DNA of 64,000 nucleotides from Dasypus novemcinctus. Taxonomy: Eukaryota > Chordata > Mammalia > Cingulata > Dasypodidae. Shown piece by piece: positions 43,600 to 52,409 of this stretch. The stretch spans positions 194,165,216 to 194,229,215 of the forward strand of contig NC_080673.1 in assembly GCF_030445035.2 (NCBI RefSeq), given 5' to 3'. Position 1 is the first letter of the stretch. Every line of letters begins with the position of its first letter. Below the pieces are notes generated by a model. The model worked only from the letters and a program-made list of their open reading frames with translations. It did not search any database and was not told the DNA's origin. The translations under genes were made by a program, and so were the position numbers.

Positions 43600-43830
43600 C
43601 CAAAACCAAAGCATGGCTTTGTCATTGGATGGATGCATGTCAAAGTCCTCCCTCTATACTAGCTAGCTGTTTGGCCTTGGAAAGTCTCTGGCCCTTTCTG
43701 AGCCTTTCCTTCCTTGTCTATACTATGGAACTAATCACAGTTGTTTCATGGAGTTGGGGTGAGGATCTGATGAGAGATCTTATACAAAACCCTTAGCAAG
43801 GGCCTGCTGCAGGCAGGGTCTTAGAGAGGC
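43600..43830 (+). mobile_element. MIR
   Basis: CTAGCTAGCTGTTTGGCCTT, CTGAGCCTTTCCTTCCTTGT, GGGTGAGGATCTGATGAGAG and CTTAGCAAGGGCCTGCTGCA fit MIR. Confidence 0.8.
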
Positions 43831-43884
43831 TGACTCTGTTTATTGATGTTTAACCACTAACCCATCCTATTCCATTCACTCCTC

Positions 43885-44165
43885 TGCCCCACATCAGGAC
43901 AAGCCTATAAGGAAGCCCAGGTGCTCCCACCTTGGGTGCCAGCAGGAGATTCAAGCCTTGCAGGGAGCTCCTCCACCATGCAAGAATCCTCACCATGGCT
44001 CCATTGGCTGACTACAATAAAATCCTCAAGCCAGTCTCCTTCCCTTGCTCTCTCAAGCCATTCAGACCAACTATTATCCCCAGAAAGCCTCATTATGTAA
44101 ATAATAAACCTTTTTCATGCCCTCTTGGTGTGTGTGACATCATCTATCTTGACACCTGAATCAAA
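43885..44165 (+). mobile_element. Possible LTR 3' end, unassigned
   Basis: CTTGCTCTCTCAAGCCATTC, then GTAAATAATAAACCTTTTTC (AATAAA), CTCTTGGTGTGTGTGACATC and ACACCTGAATCAAA have the layout of an R-U5 region. It cannot be assigned to a family. Confidence 0.45.
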
Positions 44166-44176
44166 TTTTGGGTATC

Positions 44177-44439
44177 TGTCTTAATCTCCTAGGGTTGCAG
44201 TAACAAAGTACCACAAATTGGGTGGCTTAAATCAACAGGAATTTATATTCCCAGTCCTGGAGGTTGGATGTCTGCAAGCAAGGTATCAGCAAGACCATGC
44301 TCCTATATGGGAGGTATTTGGAGGGAAGACTGGTCTATGCCCATCTCCTGACTTCTAGCGGTGGCTTGCCAGTAATCCATGGCATCTGTGCTTCAGGTGC
44401 CACATTGCTTTTTCCTCTCATTTTCCTGTATCCATATTT
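44177..44439 (-). mobile_element. MLT1-type LTR, first part
   Basis: TGTCTTAATCTCCTAGGGTT, GTAACAAAGTACCACAAATT and GGGTGGCTTAAATCAACAGG are the reversed MLT1 end. The LTR is interrupted by an L1 3' UTR copy and resumes at about 44936. Confidence 0.9.
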
Positions 44440-44935
44440 CTTCTTTTTAAAATAGATTTTTCAAATTGTTTTTAAAGATACATAGATCATACAATATGTC
44501 ACATTAAAAAATATGAGAGGATCCTATATACCCGCACTCCCCACCCCCACCCCCACTCCTCCCACATTACCAAATTTTTTCATCATAGTGGCACATTCAT
44601 TGCATTTAATGAATACATCTTGGAGCACTGCTACACAGCATGGATTACAGCTTACATTGTAGTTTACATTTTCTCCTGTCCATTCAGTAGGTTATGACAG
44701 GATATATAATGTCCTGCATCTGTTCCTGCAATATAATTCAGGACAACTCCAAATTCCAAAAATGCCCCCACATCACACCTCTTCTTCCCTCTCCCTAAGC
44801 AATTCCCGTGGCCACTGTCTCCACATCAATGCTACAGTTTCTTCCATTGCTAGAGTCACAATAATTCTATAGTAGAATACCAGTAAGTCCACTCTAATCC
44901 ATATTTCATTCCTCCATCCTGAGGACCCTGGGATG
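44440..44935 (-). mobile_element. L1 3' UTR (older lineage copy) inside MLT1
   Basis: It corresponds segment by segment with 22415-22910: TCATACAATATGTCACATTA, a C-rich tract at 44536-44563, TGAATACATCTTGGAGCACT, GATATATAATGTCCTGCATC and TAGTAGAATACCAGTAAGTC. It ends near CCTGAGGACCCTGGGATGG. The two copies share the same 5' truncation region. Confidence 0.82.
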
Positions 44936-45073
44936 GCTTCTTAAAAGGATACCAGTCATGTTAGATTAAGGGTTCCTCCTACTCCAGCATGGCCTCATTT
45001 TAACTTGCCCAATTATATCTGTAATGATATAATTGGGGTCAGATTAGGACTTTAACACAAAGCAAACCATAAC
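44936..45073 (-). mobile_element. MLT1-type LTR, second part
   Basis: AAAAGGATACCAGTCATGTT then GGCCTCATTTTAACTTGCCC and AGGACTTTAACACAAAG complete the reversed MLT1. It holds a perfect 12-base inverted repeat at 45008-45019 and 45026-45037. Confidence 0.88.
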
Positions 45074-45211
45074 TGAGCCCCTCCTACTACCATAGGGTGG
45101 CCAGCAGATTATGTGAGCTTCCATGATTAATATTATTAAAAGGTCAAATTACAGATTCTAAAATCACATGCCAGAGCCTCATAGTTAATTGTATTTGACT
45201 TGAACTTATAC

Positions 45212-45657
45212 TGTTGTAGAAGTCGAGAGAGGTTCAATTAATTGCGTATAGAAAGGCCAAGACTCAGGAATGATTTTGAGAAGGAAAAATGATTTACTGA
45301 TGGCCGGCTGGACTTGGGAGTTTCCTGTTTCAAACCCGAGCCCTGAACAAGAATTTTGAGTTCCTTTTATACAGACAGGAAGGCCCAAATCGTTCTTTGT
45401 TTCAGCGCTCAATAGGGTTGACTTAGCATATATCTTCCACATTCCAGATAAGATTTTAGCACATTTGGTTTGCATTTTCCCTGAATACTTAAAGCTTATA
45501 GAGTTTGCATTGCTAAACTGTTTCCAGGACTGGAGTCGTTGCATGGTCACCAAGGGCAGGACTGCATCCTCTTACTGTCCCACACCCACAAGTCAGGACA
45601 CAGACTGCTTAGGTTATCTACGAAGAAACAACAGCCTCCTACCCATAGCCCACATCA
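45212..45657 (-). mobile_element. Endogenous retrovirus solo LTR, copy 1 (U3-R-U5)
   Basis: On the minus strand it begins TGATGTGGGCTATGGGT. It has a TATA box (CTGTATAAAAGGAACTC), an AGTAAA polyadenylation-like signal, the R end TTTTTCCTTCTCA, and a further 65 bases that would be U5 ending ACAACA. It is nearly the same as 47602-48016 over U3 and R. The termini (TG...CA) and promoter layout fit an ERV class I type LTR. The flanks ATAC and ATAT could be a 4-base TSD with one change. It has no coding sequence. Confidence 0.8.
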
Positions 45658-46420
45658 ATATTTTCATTTGACCACAAGCACTCTGGGAAAAATGGATAAT
45701 CCAATAATTGGGGGGTGGGGGGAGGTTTAGGAAAAGTCAATGGGAAAGGTCATTTACTCCGGTAGAGGGCTTTTCTCCCACCAGTACCTCTCTCACAGCA
45801 CGTGAATCAAATCGATTGGGAGCCTCGGGGGTCTCCTTGTCTAGTGTTGTCTGAGTACGGCCCAGAACCATGTACTCAGCCACAGCACACAAGGGAGGCA
45901 GCCCAAGTTGTACGTCCTTTCATTCTCCAAGCAACGTTAGCCAAGAGAAACAGGGGAGGAGGCAGAATGACGCCCTCCATGCAGAGCAGCGCCGCAGCCC
46001 AGGAAAACCAATCCATGATGCAACGACCAACCCCTCCCGATAAATGCTCTCTCCCTGAATCTGGAGGCACCCAGGGTCCTTGGGAAGCCGGGCATGCTCA
46101 GAGGGTGACTTTAGCCTTGGTGCCTGGTTGCTCCACTTGCCCTTCCTGCAGAGCCCTTTTGTGCACCTGCAGAATGTGCGATTAGACCTGTGGGTGCTGA
46201 GGCCATTCCCAAGGCCTGTCTGCTGGGACCTTGGTCATCTCTGTTGGGGCCCTGTTCCCCAGGGTTGGATGGATCCAGACCCAGGGTGCAGTGGAAGAGG
46301 CAAACGTTCCTGGGCTGCTGGGATGAGTTCCATGGTGGCCAGAGTTGATTGAGCCAAGAATCTGATTTGATTTGCCAATTTAGTATGAAAGATGAAGGTC
46401 AGGGCTGCAGGAGGGTTTCC
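45658..46420. other. GC- and CpG-richer block, unclassified
   Basis: This differs from its surroundings in having many CpGs (TCGATTGGGAGCCTCGGGGG, GACGCCCTCC, AGCGCCGCAGCC, CTCCCGATAAATG). Opposed frames at 45802-46185 (+, 127 codons) and 45876-46070 (-) have no domain that I recognise; the minus one has a hydrophobic stretch. It may be part of a young ERV interior or an unknown recent insertion. A G-run (GGGGGGTGGGGGG) lies at 45710-45722. Confidence 0.35.
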
Positions 46421-46424
46421 AGTG

Positions 46425-46765
46425 TCACATGTGAGGATGTTTAAGAGTCTGAAAATAAAAGAAGAGGTGAGGGGTGAAGAGGCAAGAAGATCCAGAGTAG
46501 TCGGCCAGTTGGCGTGTGAAGCAGATCAAGCTAGAAGGGCACCAGTGGGTCCTCCCTAATTCACCCAACAACTGAATGTGTCCTAACTTTATATAGTACA
46601 TGCTGTCAGGGCTTAAAGCTAAAGCAACTGGACAGATAATTTGCATTGTATTTTTCTCATGCAAATGATCAGTGATCAGCTATGTATTGACAACTTAGTA
46701 AGATTAGTTCCTTGAAGGGAGATGGCCTGAGCACACCAATTCTTATGATGCTACTGGGACAACAA
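46425..46765 (-). promoter_or_regulatory. Promoter-like or LTR-like segment (tentative)
   Basis: The minus strand reads, in order, two octamer-like words (ATTTGCAT near 46660 and its complement ATGCAAAT-like nearby), a TATA element (ACTATATAAAGTT near 46593), and a strong pyrimidine-rich acceptor-like end (CTCTTCTTTTATTTTCAG near 46450). The arrangement would suit an unassigned LTR. There is no matching second LTR in the window. Confidence 0.3.
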
Positions 46766-47570
46766 TTCTGACTTTTTTTACCCCCTTTCCAGAAGTTAGA
46801 CATGGAAACACCGTGAGATTATTTTCATCTGTTACAAATCACCTGGCCAAACAACAAATTCCATTCTGTCCACTGGACAGTGTTTTCCTAATTTCAGTAT
46901 TGTTGAAACAAAAGGAATGTAGTTTATGTTTCTACCTAAACCAACACAGTAAAGTGAGATGTTATAAACTCTGAATAAACAACGGTCTGATGTTTGGGCT
47001 CAGAGTGATGGAGCCAAAACTATAAAACTTGGCTCTGGTGTGTTATTATTTATACTGCAAAGACTCATGTTTCTTGAAACTGTGAAAGAAAGGGTACAAG
47101 TTGTCAAAACTGGACAAGCCCACTCAACAGAGCAAAATCTTTTACAGTGCGTCAGCTTTCCCCATAAACAGATGAGTATCTGTTACTTGAACTGGATCGG
47201 AGGCACGTGCACAAGAGAAAGCCTGAGGGAGTAGAGAAATGTCCTTATATACAAAACCAAGCCCCTGAGGACCCCTGCCTTGGTGCAGGTGCTGTGTCTC
47301 AGTAGCAGTCGTATATTGCCTCACTGGCAGCCACCTGGCATCTTTTCAGAAACTTGGCTTCAAAATTTTTTCTTGCTGTCTTCAGTAAATTTTAAAATGC
47401 TTATCCACCTCAAATTGGTTTTGCCAAAATTTACTTTATATGACCATCAACATGGTTAATCATAAAATTTAATTTGGGGCATTTTTTTCCAAAAAGATTT
47501 TTTTCTCAGTAGGGGAAGGAAATTATCATGAAGAGAGTGTGATTTAGACATTTTATGCACAGTGAATTGC
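46766..47570. other. No confident feature
   Basis: Unclassified. A word set CTCTGAATAAACAACGGTCT (46970) with ACTATAAAACTTGGCTC downstream could be a decayed LTR. No frame of note. Confidence 0.4.
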
Positions 47571-47584
47571 CTAGAAGTTTCTTT
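47571..47584. repeat. Left target-site duplication of the chimeric insertion
   Basis: CTAGAAGTTTCTTT is repeated exactly at 49725-49738. It is followed at once by C and a run of 16 T (47586-47601), the expected layout for an L1-type insertion on the minus strand. Confidence 0.85.
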
Positions 47585-47601
47585 CTTTTTTTTTTTTTTT
47601 T

Positions 47602-48016
47602 CTGAGAAGGAAAAATGATTTATTGATGACCGGCAGGACTTGGGAGCTTTCTGTTTCAAACCCAAGCCCTGAACAAGAATTTTGAGTTCCTTTTATACAG
47701 AGAGGAAGGGTCAAATTGTTCTTTGTTTCAGTGCTCAATAGGCTTGAATTAGCGTATATCATCCACATCCTAGGTAAGCTTTTAGCATGGACCTTATACA
47801 TTCTAGATAAGCTTTTAGCACATTTGGTTTGCATTTTCCCTGAATATTTAAAGTTAATAGAGTTTGCATTGCTAAACTGTTTCCTGGGACTGGAGTCGTT
47901 GCCATGGTCACCAAGGGCAGGACTGCAGCCTCTTACCACCCCACACCCACAAGTCACAGACAACTTAGGTTATCTACAAAGAGATGAAGAACCTCTCACC
48001 CATAGCCCACATCATT
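47602..48016 (-). mobile_element. Endogenous retrovirus LTR, copy 2, U3-R only, with poly(A)
   Basis: The minus strand carries TGATGTGGGCTATGGGT, a TATA box, AATAAA and an R end of TTTTTCCTTCTCAG. The A tract (T16 at 47586-47601 on the plus strand) starts there, about 15-20 bases past the AATAAA. The U5 seen in copy 1 is absent. A duplicated AAGCTTTTAGCA word (47773-47820) adds about 30 bases to U3 relative to copy 1. It therefore looks like the 3' end of a polyadenylated retroviral-type RNA, not a genomic LTR. No coding sequence. Confidence 0.8.
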
Positions 48017-48087
48017 TCCCCCCCTTATGCCAAAGCTTAACTTGCTAAGCTTTGGCATAATTATTGTTGGAGCGATGAGGTGGGTGA
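48017..48087 (-). mobile_element. ERV 3' interior: polypurine tract and palindrome
   Basis: Directly upstream of the LTR on the minus strand is AAGGGGGGAAA, which fits a polypurine tract used to prime plus-strand DNA. Beyond it a perfect 15-base inverted repeat (48025-48039 and 48046-48060, loop ACTTGC) reads TTATGCCAAAGCTTA and its complement. Then comes a short unassigned segment to the A-rich edge of an L1. No frame is present. Confidence 0.7.
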
Positions 48088-49065
48088 CTGTTTTTGTTTT
48101 TGTTTTTAATTCATTTTTTAAAAAATATTACATTCAAAAAATATGAAGTCTCATTCAACCCCACCGCCCCCACCCCCCACTCCCCCCACAGCAACACTCT
48201 CTCCCATCATCATGACACATCCATTGCATTTGGTAAGTACATCTCTGGGCATCGCTGCACCTCATGGTCAATGGTCCACATCATAGCCCATAGTCTCCCA
48301 CGTTCCATCCAGTGGGCCCTGGGGGGATCTATAATGTCCCGTAATTGTCCGTGAAGCACCACCCAGGTCAACTCCAAGTCCCGAAAACGCCTCCACATCT
48401 CATCTCTTCCTCCCATTCCCCACACCCAGCAGCCACCATGGCCACTTTTCCCACACCAATGCCACGTTTTCTCTGTGGACATTGGATTGGTTGTGTCCAT
48501 TGCACATCTATGTCAAGAGGGGGCTAAGATTCCACATGGATACTGGATGCAATCCTCCTGCTTTCAGTTGTAGGCACTGTAGGCTCCATGGTGTGGTTGT
48601 TGACATTCTTCAACTCCATGTTAGCTGAGTGGGGTAAGTCCAATAAATCAGAGTGTAGGAGTTGAAGTCTGTTGAGGTTCAGGGCATGGCTACATATTGT
48701 CAGTCCAGAGATTCAAATCCCCTAGATATATCTTAAACCCCAGCACCAACTACAATTCCAGTAAAGTAGCAGGAAAGGCTTGTGAAAAGAGATCCCATCT
48801 GAGTCCAGTTCCATCACACAGAAACACCAGCTCCAAAGAAGGGCCAGCTGACATGGCAGTGAATCTCATCTGCCATGACCATAGAACCCGTGGGTCTCTT
48901 TAGCCCTCAGAAGAACCAACACCTGGGGTTGTATCTACTTTATCTGTCTCTGAGACTCTGCTCAGGTGTGCATAAGGGCAATCCTTCTGACAACCTCCAG
49001 ACTCTTTTTTAGAGACTCATACCCATGTAAACTCATTTCTCCTTTCCATTTCCCCCGTACATTAG
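48088..49065 (-). mobile_element. L1 3' UTR (younger lineage copy), distal part
   Basis: Reversed L1 3' UTR with its own A-rich end as TTTTTGTTTTTGTTTTTAAT at 48091. Then come a C-rich tract (48161-48188), ACACATCCATTGCATTTGGT, TGGGGGGATCTATAATGTCC, GTCCCGAAAACGCCTCCACA and a long segment continuing to a nested L1. It lies upstream, in transcript sense, of the ERV 3' end and shares its orientation. The open frames here follow UTR sequence. Confidence 0.85.
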
Positions 49066-49081
49066 GTCAAACAGCATTTTA
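49066..49081. repeat. Target-site duplication of the nested L1
   Basis: GTCAAACAGCATTTTA pairs with GTCAAGCAGCATTTTA at 49383-49398, agreeing at 15 of 16 bases. Confidence 0.9.
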
Positions 49082-49382
49082 TTTATTTTATTTTTTTATT
49101 AAAATTATTTATTTTTAAAAATTACATTAAAAAAATATGAGGTCCCAATCAACCCCCCTGCCCCCACCTCCCACTCTCCCCAGAGCAACACTCTCTCCCA
49201 TCATCGTGACACATCCATTGCACCCGGTAAGTACATCTCTGAACATCACTGCACCCCGTAGTCAATGGTCCACATCATAGCCCACACTCTCCCACGTTCC
49301 ATCCAGTGGGCCCTGGGGGGATCTACAATGTCCCGTAATTGTCCGTGAAGTACTACCCAGGACAGCTCCACGTCCCGAAAAC
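49082..49382 (-). mobile_element. Short 5'-truncated L1 nested in an older L1
   Basis: About 300 bases of the same L1 3' UTR family, with a T-rich reversed tail, CCCCCCTGCCCCCACCTCCC, ACACATCCATTGCACCCGGT and CCACGTCCCGAAAACG. It is bounded by the 16-base target-site duplication described for 49066. It is younger than the 3' UTR it sits in, and both may be the same subfamily. Confidence 0.93.
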
Positions 49383-49398
49383 GTCAAGCAGCATTTTA

Positions 49399-49724
49399 AA
49401 GTCCTGTTATTATATGTAGACAAGGATATTCTGCTGATCCATGTTGAACCTTTAATTCAAGGTCATTTTCTGGTTGCATCATCAGCTGGTATTTAGTAGT
49501 GATCCCTCGGTGCCAGGGAGGCTCATCCCCGGGTGTCATGTCCCACGCTGGGGGGAATGCACTGCATCTACATGCTGAGTTTGGCTTCGAGACTGGCCAC
49601 ATTTGAGTAACATGAAGGCTGTTGGGAGGAAACTCCCAGGAACAGTGCTGCTCTAGGTCTTGTTCTTATATTTCAGGCATATAGGCTCACAAGCATAGTC
49701 ATTAGTATCAGGGCCTCACTGTTT
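49399..49724 (-). mobile_element. L1 3' UTR, proximal part of the same copy
   Basis: Sequence such as CCCTCGGTGCCAGGGAGGCT, GTGTCATGTCCCACGCTGGG, TGCTGAGTTTGGCTTCGAGA and AGGCATATAGGCTCACAAGC continues the reversed xenarthran L1 3' UTR. It ends at 49724, just before the right copy of CTAGAAGTTTCTTT, which marks its 5' truncation. Confidence 0.8.
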
Positions 49725-49738
49725 CTAGAAGTTTCTTT
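49725..49738. repeat. Right target-site duplication of the chimeric insertion
   Basis: CTAGAAGTTTCTTT matches 47571-47584 exactly and lies at the 5'-truncated end of the L1 UTR. Confidence 0.85.
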
Positions 49739-50208
49739 TTGACAATTGCCTGCCTTATCTTTTTCTTACTCTCCAGAATAAAGAGATTTTTGTGCATAGC
49801 TCTTAAGTCTTCCCTCCCTCCCTCCCCCCCTTCCTTCCTTCCTTCCTTCTTTCCCTACTTCTATCTCCCTTTAACAAATGAAAATTGAGTCTTTGTTGCA
49901 TTTCAGACTATGGCCTAAACCTAATGGGTTGTTTAACCTCAAAGATGATGCAGGATCCAGTTTTGCTACTGAGTAGCTGGAAGAGGAAGAAGAGACAAGC
50001 AATATAAAGCTTCCAGACGTGGAGGTGAAATGGCAAAAGGGGTAGGATCGTGGCCTTTGTTGTGGTATACATCTGCTCCAGCCAGAGCCCTATTGTTGTC
50101 CTTTCCTTCTCAGGCACACTTCTCAAACCATCTCAAATCACTATTTCAATTTCCAGGTCAGCCACTTTCAACTGGATTCTGCCATCAGAACTCTTGGTAG
50201 GAGTCACC
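49739..50208. other. Unclassified with a pyrimidine microsatellite
   Basis: A (TCCC)n and (TTCC)n tract at 49810-49856 is the only pattern. Frames at 49908-50265 on both strands have no domain. Confidence 0.5.
49810..49856. repeat. (TTCC)n/(CCCT)n pyrimidine tract
   Basis: TTCCCTCCCTCCCTCCCCCC followed by TTCC repeats. Confidence 0.93.
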
Positions 50209-50653
50209 TGTTGTAGTTACCTTGATTTCTCAAGCAAATACGATGCAATGGGTCAGGTTAAATAATGCAAACTCATGGTTTTGAGACTAGGAGAATTCCA
50301 AATCAACACCTCACCAAGGCAATGCTTTCTTCCTGAAGTCTGGCATTCTAGGACTGGTTGCTGGCGATCCTTGGTCCCTGGCTCCTCTGTCACATGGCAA
50401 CACACATGGAGATCGCTCCTGTCCTCCTCATTCCTTTCTGGGTTTCCTCTGTTGCTTTCTCTCTCTGTCTGAATTTCATTTTACTTATAAAGGACTCCAT
50501 TATTTGGCTTAAGACCCATCCTGATTGAGTTATTCTGCACCTTCACTGGAGTAACCTCCTCAAAAGGTTTTACTTAAAATGGGTTCACCCCCCCAGGAAT
50601 GGATTAAGATTAAGAACTTGTTTTTCTGGGGTACATAGCTCCAAATTACCACT
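50209..50653 (-). mobile_element. MaLR-like solo LTR (variant A) with 5-base TSD
   Basis: It starts TGTTGTAGTTACCTTGATTT and ends near CCAAATTACCACT, with TCACC on both sides (50204-50208 and 50654-50658). Inside are GGCAATGCTTTCTTCCTGAA, CTCTGTCACATGGCAACACA, ATAAAGGACTCCATTATTTG and GTTTTTCTGGGGTAC, matching 41736-42201. It has no internal region. Confidence 0.9.
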
Positions 50654-50779
50654 TCACCAGTTACCTCTAAGCTGCTAAATCCCATGGGTATTTTTCAATA
50701 ATAATCTCACTTGACCTATCAGAAGAATTAGGTATTCTTGAAACAATCTCTTCCTCTCTTTTTAAAAATGATACAACAC

Positions 50780-51330
50780 ATTTCTTATATTTGATCTTCT
50801 TTGCAGGTTCACTTCCTCTTCCTGTCATTACAAATTGAAGCTCCTCATACTCCATCAAATATCATTTTCTTGTTCCCTACTGTGTCCTTAAACAAGCATA
50901 TTAACATCATGCCTTCAATTTCATCAAATATATGTTGGTGACTTAAGCATTTATATCTAGCTAAGGTTTCCCATCCAAGTTCCCTCTCAGCCTCCATTAG
51001 TGTGATGTTCACTATGTCCAAAACCAAACTCATGCTTTTCCCTCTTCTTTCCAACCTGTTCTGCTTTCAGTGAATGACACCAGAGTCACATCTGCTGGAT
51101 CAGCCAGAAACCTAAGGTCATCCTTGACAACCCCTCTCTGGCAGTCCCATATGCAATTCATCAGCAAGTCCTATGATTTTGTCTGACTCTATTCCACTGT
51201 GACCAATCCTGTTTTCCAAGTTCATCTGAATTGCAGCTGAAGCCACTCATCCCCAGGGAATGAGCTTTCATGACCTCCCAGACCAGGTAAGTTTCAAATG
51301 TCATACATTTCACAATAGCTGTTTTCCCTT
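50780..51330 (+). mobile_element. L2-like LINE fragment
   Basis: TCACTATGTCCAAAACCAAA, TCTGCTGGATCAGCCAGAAA, AACCTAAGGTCATCCTTGAC and TTCATCAGCAAGTCCTATGA match an old LINE, most likely the L2 3' interior. The frame is broken. Confidence 0.55.
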
Positions 51331-52250
51331 TCTTCACATATCACAGTTTGAAACTATTCATTTGATTTTGTGATTGTTTTGATTAATAACTGTCCCCTCA
51401 GCCTTCTGTAACTTCCATGATAGCAGACAGCTTGACTGGCTTTGGAAAAGAATGTCTTTTTGGAATATCCAGTGCACTGAAGATTAGCTTTAAAATATGT
51501 TGTGGGAAACTGAATATGAGATGATGGGCCACCAAGCAAATGCAGATTAAGCATCACCCAGATTTAAGGGTGGTGAAGGAGGTGGCTGAGGACACGTGGC
51601 TCATGAGTGCTTGGGTCCTACTACTGTTCAAATACCGAGGGATAGTCAGACTGACCCCTAGGTAATCCATTTTGCAGAACACACTCAGGGATACGCTGGA
51701 GTAGCTTTGCTCATGTACAGTTCTTAACACGCAGACCTATTTCCTGGGCTGCAAAGACAGTCCAGAGGAATAGACGGTTATTAACCTTTCCAATCACCAC
51801 CAAGTGAGAGTGGCAGAGCGTTGTACTGTACACAGCATCAGCATCCCTGGGAAGACTTTCAGGGCCTGGGGATGCCGTGCTTCTGAGTGGAATATACCAT
51901 GATGCCTTCTGCTTTGCAGAAAAGTTATGGCTTCCAACAGTTCTCCTGGTTCCTTCTGTTAAGTGCTCCACATGGAGAGGTAGGACTGAAACATCTAGGT
52001 GGAAGGGACTGCATGCACAGAAGGAAGTATTAGAAGGGACAGTAGTAATCATAGGTATTAGAAGCATATGGTTCACGAAGGGGAGTAAAGGAAATAAATC
52101 AGGAGAGAAATTTTGAAACCAGATTAGGAAGGATCCTAAGCAAATTTCCACCCATGGAGCTCTTATTTTTTTTCTGCAGGCCATACAGAGTCACCGAAGA
52201 TTTTAAGCAGATAGTTGTCAAAATAGCTTATTTATAGCAAGATTGAGGCA
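51331..52250. other. No confident feature; contains a 157-codon open frame
   Basis: The frame at 51711-52184 (-) has no domain that I recognise, no start context worth noting, and a plus-strand frame inside it. I treat it as chance. Nothing else stands out. Confidence 0.4.
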
Positions 52251-52254
52251 ATAC

Positions 52255-52409
52255 AGTATAGTGGTAAATAACTCACTCCCAGGAGTTAATCTACCTGAGT
52301 TTAATCCCAGTTCTGCAACTTACTTGCTCTAAGATCTTGATACTTAAACATTCCTTGTCTGTTTTTTTCACCTGTAAAATGAAAATAGTAGTAGTTACCT
52401 ATATCACAG
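52255..52409 (+). mobile_element. MIR, 5' part (split copy)
   Basis: CAGTTCTGCAACTTACTTGC, TCTAAGATCTTGATACTTAA, CATTCCTTGTCTG and GTAAAATGAAAATAGTAGTA fit MIR. It stops at the LTR starting 52410 and resumes at 52899. Confidence 0.8.

Noticed and set aside
45212..48016. Provirus with two LTRs
   Set aside because: The right-hand LTR lacks U5, ends in poly(A) and belongs to an L1-type insertion; no viral genes lie between.
51711..52184. 157-codon open frame (-)
   Set aside because: No recognisable domain; an antisense frame lies inside it. Kept only as a chance frame in the feature list.
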